Positions 25,701 to 40,700 are shown, counted from the first letter of the stretch. The stretch is 64,000 bases of DNA from Platycnemis pennipes (GCA_933228895.1 OW121854.1:4157131-4221130); one strand, 5' to 3'. Numbers and translations are program-made. The notes: a model not told the origin generated them from the letters alone.

Positions 25701-28700
25701 TAGGTAGCAATCTGGTTGTTCGTCTACGATTATGTGATCCAGCCTGTTTCAATACACTGGCACTTATCTCTTTTTTTGGGTTTTCTATTCTTGTTTTGAT
25801 CATGATGATGTCAAAAGTAGCTCTATGGATAAAAAAATATAATATTTGTTTAATTACGTCATTTTTTTATTATAGACATTTATTTTTCCAATATTTGGAA
25901 AATGAAAGTTTAATGCAACGTATTAAATGCATCTCTGTTGTCATTTTGTCGTAGTTACTGCAGAGAAAAACCTGCCCTAATTCTGGATCCCTCTCAGTAG
26001 CGGGCCATGTTTCCGGTCCCAAACATGCCCACCGTTGGGGGGTTGGACTGTATTCTTCACTATGGTAGGCCTTCTATTACAAAACAGAATAGTGAAACCT
26101 CTTATCTTCGCTTCATTCACAGAAATAAAATTAAATGCAAGCCCAGGAGCATATGAAGAATCTGTGACAACAATATCATTCAAACTAGAGCCTACAACAG
26201 TCCTTAGTTTCACCTTGTTTTTCAACACAGTACTTCAGACTTTTTTTGCCCCATTTATTTTAACTGCCCACTTTGAGTGGTTACATCATGCAAATTCTCA
26301 CTGCAATTCACTAGACGATTCTAGGCACTAGAATCTAGGTACAGAGACTGATTTCACTTCACACTCATCATCAACACTAGTCATGCCTATTGCATCAAAA
26401 CACACTGCTGCTTCTGTATTATCTACATCTGCCAGATGAGTATTCTCATTTGTATTTGGGCCTTCCAACCTCCTGTGGCCAGGCTTACCACAATTGAAAC
26501 ACTGGTACAGTTTTCCCTAAGTAACATTGGAGTCGGACTTAACCTGGCAGTTTCTGCAGCCTCTGCTTAATCCACCATAATCCACACATAAAATACCTTC
26601 CTCTACTGTTACATCTTCCTCTCACACCTGGCAAGGCAGATTGAATCCTACTGACACCTACCATTTCAGCACTATCTAATTGCATGCTGGCCTCATCTGC
26701 AAGTCTGCTAACTATCGTCATTGGTCTACAATCCTAGGATTGATTTGACCCACCCCTTCACTCAGTTCTTCAATCGGCCAACCTCTTCATATTGACGTAG
26801 GTAATTCTTCTCTTTTACATCCTTCACTACTTGCTCCATATATCTTATTCGAGGACTGCCTTTTCCAGTCTTCCCATTCACTTTTCCCTTGACGATTGTC
26901 TTCATCAGGCCATTTTATATTAAGATATGGCCTATTATTGTCCCGTCTTCTTTTTAGAGTTTTCAGCAGATTTCTCTTTGCTCCCACTCTTCTTGTGACC
27001 TCGTTTAACTAGCACAAGAGTTAATTGATCACTATGCAACATCTCAATCGCAGTGATCACCTTGTTGAAAGATGATGGCATGGACTGCAGTAAATAGCCG
27101 ATGATATCTATCACAAATGCTATAATACAATTTATCAAACAGGAAATTTGTCATACAATCTTTGAAAACAGTCAGTGACTCTTATTGATTTTATTGTAAT
27201 GAGGAGGTAGCTTAATATTATGGATTCTGAATGGTGGACCATGGTGGAGGTGAGGATTCAGCTTAGCGTATGTTGCACCATGATCTTAGTTTTGGTTTTC
27301 TATGAGTCATCTCATTTTTTGTTCATACAAAAAGTGTTCATGAAAAGTTTAAACTTTTCTTCAGTGCCTACAGCCATGGACACATCAACCTATGTTTCTC
27401 CTGAGAGTGAAAGTGCAATTTAGTCCACTTTTCTTTTCTATACTCTCTTTGTGACATACAAAGGATGCAGCGATACATAGGGTAATAAAGATGATTTGTT
27501 CTGTTTGAAGAGAGGTTACTTTTAACTATTTTTGCATGTATATTATCCATTTCAAATACCTTGGGGGTTGGGAGGAAGGTCTTAAATGTTCAGGGGTGAG
27601 TGAAGAGAAAGTCTCATGTGACTTTCTCAGAGTGAACGGGGATGCAATAGGTGTGGCCTAGCCTCTCGAAAATTCAGTCTCTCTCAGACCTCCGTGGAGT
27701 GCACTTTCTGGATCTGCGCGTCGTGTTGCCAATTCATTCACTTACGTGTGTTACATGAGGGCGATAGCCAGGACGACGATTTTGGATTACAGCGGTTCAG
27801 AAGTCGCTTTGGCCACTCCATTAGGCTGGAGAATGAAACGGGGAATGCTTACAATTTTTTGTATTTAAGATCATCAACACTTTTTATTGGAATTAAAAAG
27901 GCTACTAATGAAACCATTTTATAGCTATTTTTGTCACATTAAAGTTCTGTGTTAAATGGTGTGAACAATGTTGGCGAGAGGATCATGTTGGTGGATGTGT
28001 TCCTGTTTTGAGCCCACTTCTGCTGCTCCTGTTTTTGGAGGACAAAACATTCGTTATTCGCATTCAGGTGTCCTGTTTGCTTTCAAAATTGCACCTAGGA
28101 ATCTACCTGTTTGTTCTTAAGGTCTACTCTTTTCCGTAAACACCTGTGGTGATAGCTATGATAAGCAACCACTGAAAATAATGCATTGGTCACCTTTTTG
28201 CTTCTTGCCTAGACAAAGGCTTGATAGAACCATAGATAACCCATTTCAACGGTGGTCGACACGTCATCCATAGGGTTTCTCTCAACGAGGGTCTTGCAGA
28301 TTTTTTTGTCTGAAGGAGTTAGAGACTAATCTGGGCAATGTCTAGCTAGGGCCTCCCCTTTCGGAGGGAATTCCCTGGCAGGGAAGACTTTTTGGGCCCT
28401 CTCCCGATAGGCCCCCTCCTCCACAAATGAAAGGCCTGCCACCCAAGATATTTGAAATGGATAATAGGTGCTCCTCTCCCTGATACTAACACTGTAAATT
28501 GGACTACTCATTCCTTTCCAAAGTAATATACTTGTTTATTTTTGGTTTATTTGGCAGTGTGACATGTTTCACCACACTGCGGCATAATCACGTACACATC
28601 ATCTTCACCTCCCTCTTGTCGTTCTTAACTGCTTGCAACACTTCACCCTGAGTTAGATTTTGCACCACTCCCTTCTCAAAGGTTGCACCTAACTTTTCTC

Positions 28701-31700
28701 TGTCCAGGGTTGGTACAGACCTGGAAAACATGGAAAATTTGGACAAATTGGGGGCTTAGCCTGGAAATTTACTTACCCAAATCAAAATCTGTTGGTTTAC
28801 ATGTAGTGAACAGTACCATTTTCCGCACTTTCTTTTGGTGTGTTGGCTTAATGCTCTTGGTACCTTGCCCAAATGAGTCATTGGAGCTCTTATTTGGTCT
28901 CTAGCAATCAATACTATGCACCTAAAACAACTGTTCAAGTCCTATTCTTTTCACTCATGCTTCAGAAAATGGCATATTTGTTTCCCCTCAGGTTAGATAC
29001 AGGTAATAACTTTCTAGCCACTCCTATGTCATAATATCTTTGAGCATGAGTCAGTAAAATCATAACGAATGAGTGTCAAAATCTCTCTGGTCCGTTGAGT
29101 ACGCTTCTTTCTCTTTTTGTGGGGGTATTAGATTTAAAATTCACCAGGAGATGTGATCTTACATTCGAAGGCCTTAATTCACACAGAAGGAATTTTGTCA
29201 TTGAGACGTTAAGAGGTATGGAGACGTGATGTTCACTTAATTACAGCTGCGGCAAGAGAAATGCCGGTTGGAGCAGACCCTGGAGCAGGAACAAGAATGC
29301 TTGGTGAACAAACTGATGAGGAAAATTGAGAAGCTGGAAGCGGAAACTCTGTCAAAACAAACCAATTTGGAGCAGCTGCGCAGAGAGAAGGTTGAGCTGG
29401 AGAACACACTGGAGCAAGAACAAGAGGCTCTTGTCAATAAGCTCTGGAAGAGGATGGACAAGTTGGAAGCTGAAAAAAGGTGAAGTGTGTCATGCTTTGA
29501 GTCATACAAGTTAATTTGCTCAGTAGGGTAGATTCTGATGTTTTTATTGTCTTGATCAAACTTATTCCCTCTGGTGTGGGTGTTTGAAACTGTGTGATTT
29601 AAAAGTGGTGTCAAGTATTTTTCCTAATTGATGTAGAAGAGAAAAATTTCAATGGCATGGAAATGCATTGGCCAACTATTGCATACCAGTCAACTCTACA
29701 AGTGACGTTAAAGATACAGATACTCTTCCCTTTCCTTGCCACTAGGAGGTGCTGTGAACAATGCTTTAGATGATGCACTCCGTGAAATCATATTAACATG
29801 TATCTAAGAAACATTTATGCAGTTAATTAATTATTATTATTGTATGATTATTTATTCAATCAGCAACAGTTTTTCATTCAAATATTTATGTTAAGCAATA
29901 CTTTCCACTTTTGCCACAAAGAACCTCCTGGCTTTGTGTAGCAAACAAGCAATAGCGGCAAGGAGCAGGGATTTTAGGAGGTTAGAAAACGGCTATTTTG
30001 ACCCTACCTTCAGAGACTATCCTTTGCAAGGCCCCTGAGGTAGCCTTACTATGTTGTTGGTTGGCTTGAAGCATGTCTATGCCAGCCGTGGTTCACCCCC
30101 TCCCCCCCATCCTCCTCTGTCTTGTTCCCTTTGAGAGGATATGAAGCTTTCTCTCCAGCCCCCACCTGCAGGGGTTCCTAAGTCAGACTTCCCCTTTGGG
30201 GGAACCCAGTCTTGGAGGTGGACCCAAATAGGTTGGAGAGGATGTCATTCTCTCAGGCCACAGGCAAGGATAAGGTAGCGCAGGGTGCATCGTCATTGGG
30301 CAGTCCCATCAGGGCTCACCGACAGTATTGCCTCCCCCAAGGAAGAACTCGGACTACAATAGTCCACGTCAGGAGTGCACCTCTCAGCACCCTCCATTGT
30401 TATTTTAAATAAGGATTCCATGGTTGGTCCCTCGAGTAGCTGAGGAAATGCAGTGTCTGTCCATGTAGAGCCCCACATGCATGGGTAAGGCTAAGTGAAA
30501 CTGAAGGTCACCCTGTACTCCAAGTCTCTCTGTTAGCGACTTCTTACCCTCTGCCCTACAGACTTTTAGCAGAGAGATGCAACTTTTTGCGGGAAATTTT
30601 TATTGACCAGCCAGGTCTAGATCCGTCATGTTCTGTGGAAACCAGGGGCACCTTGTGGGGGATGTGGCTTTTCACCACGCATGATGGTCTTTATGGTCCA
30701 TGGGTGTGTTCTGCCCTGTGTCCTATCCTGTGGTCACTCACCTCTTACCCCCTTAACTATAACTAAGTGTCTATAGTTTTTCTGCACTCTCGATTGTCAA
30801 ATGGTATTTATTCCTTGATAAACAGTGATCACAGTCAACTTGCACTGCTGAGTTAGTTTTGCAGAACTTGGTAATGATACTTCTTCCTCACTTAACTATT
30901 ATCTATTTGGAATCTTTCCCTGGTTCCTGGCATTTGCTACATGTACATCTGTATTATCCACATTCTCCACCAATATATTCCTGGAGATATTACTATTTAT
31001 GTAATTTTTTTGTTCCAGGACATTGCAAATCAAATTGGATCAACCAGTGTCAGACCCAGCCTCGCCTCGTGAGATAAGCAATGGAGACACTGCTGCCAAC
31101 TTGAGCTCTCACATCCAGAACCTACGCTCGGAAGTTGCTTATCTCAAGAGCCAGTTGGCCAATGCCCAGCAAGAACGTGAGTTGATTCCCATTTGGGTGT
31201 GTGAAGGCTGGGAAAATCAAGTACATACTTTAAAGTGGAGATGGGACTTGAGATTAGATTTCTTGAATTCAAATGTTAATCATAACTTAAAAATTCTAAT
31301 ATCTTGGATTTCTCATACCTAGAATACTATAATTGCAATTAACATATAAACTGTTATTCTTCTAATTTATTTGTTGCTTGTGAAGTAAAAAGCTACTACT
31401 CTAATGAATTTAAAAAAACTCGATTCTGCTTTTAAAATATCAAATATTTATGACTAGAGATGTGCAATTACTACCCTCGAATGCAGTGGAACTTGGTTAG
31501 TACGTTCCTCCTTAGCACGTTTTCCTCCTTTGTACGGCGATTTCGCTCCGTCCCGGTACCATCAGTACAAAACACAGGTAAAATAATTTGGTTAGTATGT
31601 TTAAAAATGGTGATATCTTGGTTAGTACATTCAATTACTTGCTATAAAGCAACTCGCAAGACCTTTTCTAGTATCTTTTTAAGTTGTGTATGCCACCTAA

Positions 31701-34700
31701 TTTACATGTTAGTTTATTATTATCAACCCTTGACCATCTAACGTTCATCCATATGCATTTCTCAATTTTCGTGACGTGGTGAATAACAATACACGACCAT
31801 TCACCGGGAGTGTCTTAATATTGTTGAAAACTCAGGCAATCACTTGTTTTTTGATAATTTTTTTTACAAGTTATTCTTTACTTGTTTTGTTGTCAGAAAT
31901 GGGATTCTTTGCCACTGGTACTGTGGAGCTCTGCCCCGCATCATTATGCGGGGGCTCAAACCTGTACACATTTTGAGAGTTCTTGCCCTTGGTGTCAGGA
32001 GTCAAATGACGTCATACAAGTAGCATCTTTCGGAAAATAAGGAAACAAGGATCTATTACCTTTGTTACCGGTGTCGTAGGAGGAAGGCTGCGGAGGCAGA
32101 GGAGTATCGGATGCGCGGCGGCGGCGAAGCTAGGTGCGGTAGTACCCTGGATGGCTGCGTCTACGTGTGGCACTGTCTACCTATCTCTTACTAGTGTAGA
32201 CGCGACGACCAACGGACCCTGGAGGAGACTCGTATGCCCTAATCTGGCATCTCGTACCGGCAGCGTAACGTCCTGCCCTCGGTACAGCAACAACACAACA
32301 ACGCACAACGACGAATGACGAACAATGACGATCCTCGAGTCCAAATGATTTCCGGTTTATATACGCATAGAGTCGCCTCCCCCTTACTGCTAAATTCGGA
32401 AGAGAATGGAAATACCCGAATTTAGATTGGAAAGTCCCGTTTGAATTTGGACTTTCTGGGTCGACGTACTCCCGGCATATTCTATTCAAAGATAGAAATG
32501 TACCGGTGCGTGTTCTTCTTTTAGACACCTGCCACCACTCGCCTCGCATACCACATCCGAATTCCTCTACCTTCGTGAATGCAAATAGCAATACATTTTG
32601 CGCTCACTACAGTACTGTGAGAGAAAACTGCAAATTGTCCTCTTCAAAGTCTAAAGGAACTGGCCAAAGAAAAGAAAGGGTTGTACAATCACATGCTGGA
32701 CAAAAAGAATGAAATATTCTTCGTACGTTGGCGTAATAACTCTGTAGTTACTGTTACAACTAATGTTAGTACATTGGAGCCAATAGTAAATGTGAGAAAG
32801 TATAATCGCAAGGAGAAAAAATATGGAATGGTCCCCCCACCAAACACTGTAAGTCTCTATAACCAAGGAATGGGTGGAGTTGATTTGCATGATGATGCAG
32901 TAGCAACTTTTAGGATCAGAATTAGAGGGAAAATGTGTTAGTGCACAAATGGTCTTGATAGTTCCATGGTACATGCTTGGAAGATGTACGGAGAGGCAAC
33001 TGGATCAACCTTGGGTCAAATTGATTTTCGATCGGAAGTAGTGTGTGGAGTTTCTCAAGAAAGAAGTGAAGCTAGTGAGATTCTACTTCAACAGTTATCG
33101 AAAAGTGCTACAGTATAGGAAATTACGGGAAAACTAGTTTGCCAGAGGGTATTAGAAAAGATAAATTTGGCCATATAATTGTTTGGGATGAGAAAAATTC
33201 ACGGTGAAGGTGAGTTTGTAGCAGTCAAACAACATGTGTGTCAAAAGTGCCAAATTCATTTGCATACCGATTGTTTGTCAAAATATCATAAATAAAAATA
33301 TTTCTTATCAATAATTTGTGATTGGATGAGTTTCTTTGTGTAAAAATTAAACACAGTTCCAAAAAAAAGAGGAATCGACTCGTATGAACGAAAGAACTCT
33401 CAGCGTTGAATGTACGCAACATTTCTCCATCAGTAAACTAAAATCAAAAGCAACATAAAAGTCAGCTATTTCCTATATTTGAGTCTGTTTGATTGCTATT
33501 TAAGCAAAAACTTGGGAATTTTCATGCTATTTACATGCTTGGAAAGAAAAGGGTTAATATGTAACAGTTAAAGCAAATCTCGTAATTGAGCGTCAACCGT
33601 CGACAATCTTTATGAACTTTCTTGAGTAACAATTTTGACTAATGATGATTAGTTATTACGGGTCATTTATTGTGAAAAAGCAATAATTTTGCTGTAATTC
33701 TATCAGTTGAAACTGTTGTCTTTCAATTTTAAATTATGCAGCAAAACCTACCAACAGACTCTTATTCCCACTGCCCTCTCGCGTTGCATATGATGTACTT
33801 CATCAACATTCTGAATGTATTGCTGTATGGGCACCCAGTGCTCATAGCGCGACATTCAAGGTATTCAAATGTTATCTTTTAGCATAATTGTTTGAGATCG
33901 TATGTATATATAAATAAAATACTTGAATATCGAATCCTACAATGTAGTACATATTTGAGGTGTTTGAGTATTGATGGGTAGTTTTCGCACATCTGTTGTG
34001 GACACGAAATCAGATTAAGGCTCTCTGGCACAGGTAACCTGTGCTGGAAAAATTGCCAGAATTTAAAAAGAAATCATTTGCAGTGGTGATGCGTGTAGAC
34101 GGGTGTTTTGTACAAGCTGTGTGAAAATATGAAGCAATTCACTTTTTGTAAACTTACACATTTTGTTACTGCCTTCTGTGAATGAACCTTTGAAATTATT
34201 TTTGTGATACTGATGCCCATGGCAAGGTACAATTGCAAATGTGCAACGTCCAAGAGTATTTTGAATTGTCTCAGTAATGTTCCAAACAATTGGTTAACAT
34301 TAGGTAACTGTTAATTCTAAAGCTCATTTCTAGCTCTGACTTAAGTGCTTTCTGCTTGGCACCAATAATTTATGCTGGTGGCTGAAATAATTTACTGTAC
34401 AATAAACGGATGTGGGTGATGTCGATCAATGTTATGCCGCCTGTGGTAAGGGTCTTCCGCGATGTAATTTGATGTCATGCCATACGAAGGGTGTTAAGTA
34501 ACTCCACATAGGGTATTGTTTCAATGCCATAGCAGTAAATATATAGTGGTGCCAGGCAAGTTTAGGAATTTATTGCTTTTTACTGGCTTTATCTGTGATA
34601 TTCTGTTGACGAGAATTTTCTGTCGTGATGCATTGGTCAAATAACAAGCCTGAAAGACTGAAAAGGTTGAACTCTAGAGCCAAGCTTCACGAGAAAAACC

Positions 34701-37700
34701 AATTGTTTAAAGTTTCTGGATATAATATATGATGTATAATTTTCTAGTATGATAAGAATTCGTTTGCAAGTAACACATTCCAATGTTCTCCACATTACTA
34801 GTCGATGTGCCAGGTATGAGTCAAATCAGGTGGTAACACCTAGTGAATATTCCTTGTGAATCATATTTTGTTGGTTCAATTACAGTCATATGCAGTTAAA
34901 AATAGAAATTATAAGTTATATGAATACGAATCTGTAAAAACCAGTTAATTATGTACTTGTAGTTCCATAGAAAATGAAATATCTTCCATTGTACTCATTT
35001 TATAGACAGTTGTGAATTTGAACTAGTCTTTTAAATTTTTCAATAATATTTTCCTTTCTTGAATTTATTACATTTAAATTCAGGAACCAGTTTTTTTCTT
35101 TGGGAAGTTCTGTAATGTTATTGTGGGAAAATTGTTAATTCGTAACTTTTTCTGTATGTAAAATGTAAAGGGATGGAGTATACTTAGTTTATAATGACAT
35201 TTCTTTGTTTTTGTTTTAGATACTGAAAAAATGCAGAGGTACGTGATGGAAGAGAGACAGATTCGTGAAGAGAATTTGCGACTTCAGAGGAAATTACAGT
35301 TGGAGGTTGAGAGACGGGAAGCTCTTTGTAGGCATCTGTCTGAATCTGAGTCCAGGTAAATTTAATTTTTTGGAACAGAAGATGAGTAAATTTCACAAAT
35401 GTGCAGACCAAGAGGAAACTGATTTTATTTACTTTGAACTACCATTGCAATAGACTTTGTGCTGAGAACTTTTTTAAGTCGTGGCAACTTGAAGGATTTT
35501 TTTATGCAACGCTTAAATAATGTTTATCTTAGTATTTTCCTGCATGCCTATTGAAATTCTTTTTTCTTTTTAAGTCCATTCTACAATGGATGTAAGCCAT
35601 AAGATGCAAGCTGTAAGAGATATCGTAAGCTGTAGGGAGCTGTCGTGAGGAAGATGGCAAAGTCTCATCTTTACAGCTTGCGTCTTATGGCAGGTGAAAT
35701 GTCAGCCAATCAGTGTGTGACATTACTGCTGTCAGAGTCAGTCATGGTTTACTGCTTTTGCAGAAGTGTTTTGGACGTGAAGGAGAATTCCGAATGCTTG
35801 TAAACATCAAAGATGACGAGCTTTGATTAAATTCTCATTGAATTGGTTTGGGCAAATTGTATTTACAACAAATCCTCGTTCAGCTACAAGGGCAAGAGGA
35901 TGATGGAGAGATTGGAGAGGAAATTTCATCCCTCATTTATCGATTTCCATGCCAGTTGTTTGCATCATGCATCAGCATTGGAGATTACTGCCGTAAAGAA
36001 AGCCTTATGCTTTAATAGGGCTATTCTGTAACAGATTGCGCCGGCGCTATTATGACGTAGGGCGTTATTTTGGAGAGATCGGCGGAATATAACGCTTTCC
36101 TGATTCTGTAAGCTAAATAGCGGCCCCTGGGGGTCGCTATATAGCACCAAAAATAACGCCAGCCTCTCTCTCTAGATCTCAGATAGAGACCCCATCAATG
36201 ACTTTACTGAACTTGGAAATCATGATGTAGTTTATTTTACTGTAGCCATGGACCTAAAAATATTGTATTCGTGTTCATATTGATTCCTCAACTTCAGAAA
36301 GGATGCTAGTTTGGTTAAACGTATCTTATTCGATGTTTACCTGGTATCCAAAGAAATTTCCATGTATCTAAGCGATTTCATACACTCGCATATGCGAACA
36401 TATGTGAACTATCTTTATTTCACCCTACAAAACATAATACGAAAGCTAAGCCGTAAATTCAGCAATCATGAACATCTATAAGCACATATATGAGATGAGT
36501 TGATTACTAATATAGGTTATAACCTTTTACATTGTGGCATATATTTGGATAGAATGCACAAAAAATTAAATTTTGTATTTATATCTACTCCATATGTTAA
36601 ACGAATCAATATTAATTTTTGCATAATTAGCTGGTGCGAAATGTAAAATAGGAAAATATAAAATAGGCAATTAAATGACATGGTGACAATCAAACTTATA
36701 AAGATATAACGTTATAAGCTGTGCAGCTGACAATCATTTCGTGCTGTTTAGCTCAATAAAGGGGCTATTTCTCATAGGAGATATTTTGGCTGCTTGCTGT
36801 TCAGCAACGTTGCAGCTACTATCCTTTAAGTCAGAGGAGGTCCCTTTTTAAATCCCTCCTCTACATCCTGTCATTCTAGGATTTCATACAATTTTTCACA
36901 TACTATCATGAAAATATTAACGGAATTTAACACGTATGTCAATCATCGGTTCAGTAAAAAAAATATTCCCCGTCCAATGAGTAATTACTAACGTTTCAAT
37001 GGGCTACTTCACATTATTTTCACATCGTAAACAACTAAACTTTGCATGTTGAAGGGTTTCAATGTATTTATCATCAGAAAAATTTGTCAAACTATGAAAA
37101 TGAGTATAAAAGACCATTCACAAATCAAAATTGAGCACATCAACACCGCTAACTCACGATTGAAAAACATTAACATCAACCCGAATTCTGTCGTCCGCTG
37201 AACAAAAACTTCGTCAACATTTGCTTCACGATATTCAACTGTTTCTACTTTGTCCCGGTCGCAAACAATATTTTGCGTATATTTCATTTTTGAGGGTCTA
37301 TATCAAGAATAAAGTTTTTATTAAAGTTTTAAGAAATTCTTTAGGCATAATTCAATAAATTCTACCCTAATAATACAGATTTAATTAAAACTGTTTGTTC
37401 TTGCTGCCTCCTATTGGCCGCTTGGAATCTGCCCTACTACTTTTCTCATACTCTCGAGAGATTACGCCACAGCGCTATGTTACGCCCTTGGATTGGGCGT
37501 AACATAGCGCGGCGGTATTTACAGAATCGGAAAAAGCGTAATTTCCGAAGAGAAATAGCGGATGCGTAATATAGCGCCCTCAAGTTACAGAATAGGCCTA
37601 TAAGCCTCCTACAGTTTACGTATTTCGACTTACGTCCATTGTGGAATGGGCTTCAGTCGTTACCTCAGAAATATTTTTTTAAGTTGAAGGTCTCCACCAC

Positions 37701-40700
37701 CATGGCTCTGGGAAGAACGCACATCCTTATCCATAAACTCTGCCCTTGCATTTTAATCAGGCACTTCACTTGCACAAATTGCTATCAGTTAGTCTTTCTC
37801 TCCTCTGAAAAATCTTATACCTTAGTTCATATATGTCACTGAGTCCTACTGAGGAAATGGAACAATTTTGAGTGAATTCATTTGTGGCATTTTTTGGTCC
37901 CCCCCCCCCCCCCCCCTCCTCCTCCTCCCCTCGTTGGACATTACCCCTCGGCGGACTAATTACCCTCCGGACTTAGCCGCAGGACTTGCTCGACAGGCGT
38001 AGCTAACGACAGGCGGAGCCAACGACGCCACAAATGCCTACGATTCCAAAATGCATCGATTTCGTCTGCTTCATTTCGTCTGCTCTTTCAGCGGCTCCTT
38101 CAGCCGCTCCTTCAGCCGCTCCTTTCCCTCTCCAGAAGCTCTACCACTTATATAGTCCCCAAAACGCGGAAGAAGACCAGAAGTTAGGCCATCGTACGAG
38201 CCGTTATTTAGTGTTCCCCCGCCGTAGTGAAAAAAGAGTCGCGGATGAGCCAATCTTAAGCTTCCACCTCGCCCCCTTCACATCATGCCACCTTTTCCTC
38301 CCCTCAATTTGCACCAATGGAATTCCAGGTTAAACCCAATTGCACTTTGACCTTGCAGAATATACCCCCTCCTTACCCCAGAGAATACCTCCCCTCTCAC
38401 GCCCTCTGTTCCAGTCGAGACGGCAAAGAGACGATACCGAGGCTAGGTGAGAGGAGAGTTAGTGTTTGTCGATTCTCCTTTTGCGCCATGGACTTTTGGT
38501 GCAAGTTATTAGTTTTCCCGAAATTGTGAAGAGTATTTGAATTTTGTTGGTTTGTACCTTGTCTTTTGTTGTTTAAATACAGTGTTTAATTAGTTAGATT
38601 GTCATACCTTTGTGGTTTTTTCTATTTCTGACCTCATCTTGCTCACCCGTCTTGGAAAGAATATTTGTCCATTGGACAAGCGTTTCTCGTGAACTGCTGT
38701 TCTTCTTTCGAGAAACGCTGCACATTAATGCATATCAAAGACATTGAGGTGTTTCCCTCATTGGAATGTTGGAAGTCATTCAATCCAAGGGCTTCAAAGT
38801 TAAAGTTCCCTTCTTAACTCATATTCAGTCACATTATTTACCATTGTTCAAGTGGTCTTCCTGTTTTAATTTCATTCTTTTAGATATACAGTAGAAACTC
38901 GAAAATACGAACTTCGAAATTACGAAATTTTGATTTTACGAAGCAAAATCTTCGGTCCCGACCAAAAGGGTATCTAAGTGTATGTAACTGTTCGCGATAT
39001 TACAAAATAACGAAGTTTTAAAATTACGAACCTCGGATCTTGGTCCTGACGTGAAAAAGTTACTCGTTTATACGAATAGTGATGGATCACAGTAACGTTT
39101 TCCGGCGCTCCTTGTCAGAGTTAAACATCTAATTAATCATCTTCGCCGAATACATTGTGCACTGAATGTATTACCTGAACGATATCTCATTTTTCAATGC
39201 TACAGTAGTAAAGGTGTGGTTTCGCTGGGGCATCCCGCGGCCGCGTGCGGCGTCCGCGTCCAGCAGCCGGAAGTCACTGCCTTACTCATCCAATCTATAT
39301 CAAACGGGTTCGGTTTCACTGATACGTCTCGGCCGTCGTGTTCGACGGCTGATTCCCGACGTCTGCATCTCGACTGTTTCGAGAGCAGTCGAGACGCAGA
39401 CGCCTAGTCGGGCAGTCCCAATTTTCGGTGATTTTTCTGCTCTCCTCTCTCCGCATTTTATATTTCGCGTCCTTTCCAGGTCTTTTTTGTAAAACTATTT
39501 GCAACATTGGTCGTCCTTTTCTTCGTCTTCCAACAAAACCAAATCGTCACCATCCATTTAAGCGTAAAATCAACTCACTCTCAGTAAACACAAACCGATA
39601 ATAAATTTGTAATTAAACTAAATACACATTCTCCCACATCGCCCAGCCGCGGAAACAGGATGTAGACGCCTGAATGAAACCACCCGGCCACGTCGCCGCC
39701 GGACGCCCCAGTGATACCAAACCTTAAGGACGACTTTGAATCGTAGGCATCGTAGCTCATAAAATATGGAACCAATCGGACATAAAATGCGTTTTGCTTT
39801 GTTACCACGAGTCCACAGAGTTGCCAACGAGTAAAAAAATGTAAAGTAGTCGTGTAGGTACGGATATACTCGCCGGCGAGAGACTAATTGCTACAACCAG
39901 CATTTTCCTCTCATGATCCCTGGCATTTTTTTTTACCAGTTTTCCCAAACATAAATCCATGATGAATATTCCTGGTATAGAAATCGTTTGCTGCGCGTTT
40001 GCAATAACTATGACATGTATCGGAGATGGTGCTATGTTGTTCGAGCGGTAGATTCAGTCGTGAATATAACGCAAGGAAGCTTTTTTTCTCACTGTTTCAG
40101 ACTGATTACACTCAACCTTGCTCGACGGCATAATTATTCCGGCTGGCAATAGTTATCATCGAAGGACTCATGTTTAATTTACCGTCCTCATTGAGCGTTT
40201 TGATGTAGTCATCGAGCAAGGTTCTTCATACGCATTTCCCTTCCCTTCTTCCACCGCCAACAGCAAAGAAAATCAGAGAAAGTATGAGTTCGCATGGTTC
40301 ATAGGGCCACTTAGTTTAACGCACATTAATTCTAAAGGAAGACTAGTTCTGGGCGCATGCATAATCAATGGGAAAAAACGCTCAAGCACCCATATATATA
40401 TATTTATATCGGAAAATGGTGTACCCTCCTCCCCTTTCACTCCAACATAGCGATCGAAGAAATATCCTAAAAGAGAGATGCGTTCCTGCAGATCGATAAA
40501 GAAACTTTTAAGTGTTTTGTAGCGTTATTCTTATTAGAGATATAAACAAGAAGGGGATAAGTGGAACCATCCTATGAGATGCCGAAAGTCACGAGAAGGA
40601 GCAGAAAGCCTCGTCAGCATCCTAGCCCAATTGGAGGCGCTTTCATCTCTTCCTTGTGCTATTGGACGACACCCCCCCCCGGAGGACATCGGGGGTGGGA

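Larger units (their letters stand above)
22205..27160 (-). mobile_element. Copia (Ty1-type) LTR retrotransposon relic
   Basis: Read on the minus strand from high to low coordinates it shows a gag-like stretch ([19 protein letters not shown], about 27120-27000), a nucleocapsid knuckle region (near 26500) and the pre-integrase region (26228-26053, then 25330-25150 with [11 protein letters not shown]). Next come the linker before reverse transcriptase ([13 protein letters not shown], about 24700), the reverse-transcriptase word [11 protein letters not shown] (near 24200), and RNase H words LVGYT and STSGF on either side of a later insertion. Many stops and frameshifts are present. The LTRs could not be located. 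Three younger elements interrupt it. Confidence 0.8.
35572..37653. mobile_element. DNA transposon (outer), split by a second element
   Basis: Ends 35572-35596 and 37629-37653 are inverted repeats (core acaatgga followed by gtaag, 3 mismatches in 25). A 21-bp inverted pair (35596-35616 and 35671-35691) lies just inside the left end. No transposase is recognised. Only about 500 bp remain once the inner element is removed, so it is a MITE-like element. Confidence 0.6.

Noticed and set aside
32181..32591. 136-codon minus-strand open frame
   Set aside because: It lies wholly inside the solo LTR and reads through its TATA box; LTR sequence rather than a gene.
33742..33860. Exon-like stretch with splice-site-like edges in CCDC6 intron 4
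   Set aside because: Its 119 nt would put exon 5 out of frame, and its translation matches nothing in CCDC6.
38034..38333. Open frame with SAAP repeats
   Set aside because: The repeats come from a 12-bp DNA tandem repeat; there is no conserved protein character and it lies in an intron among transposons.
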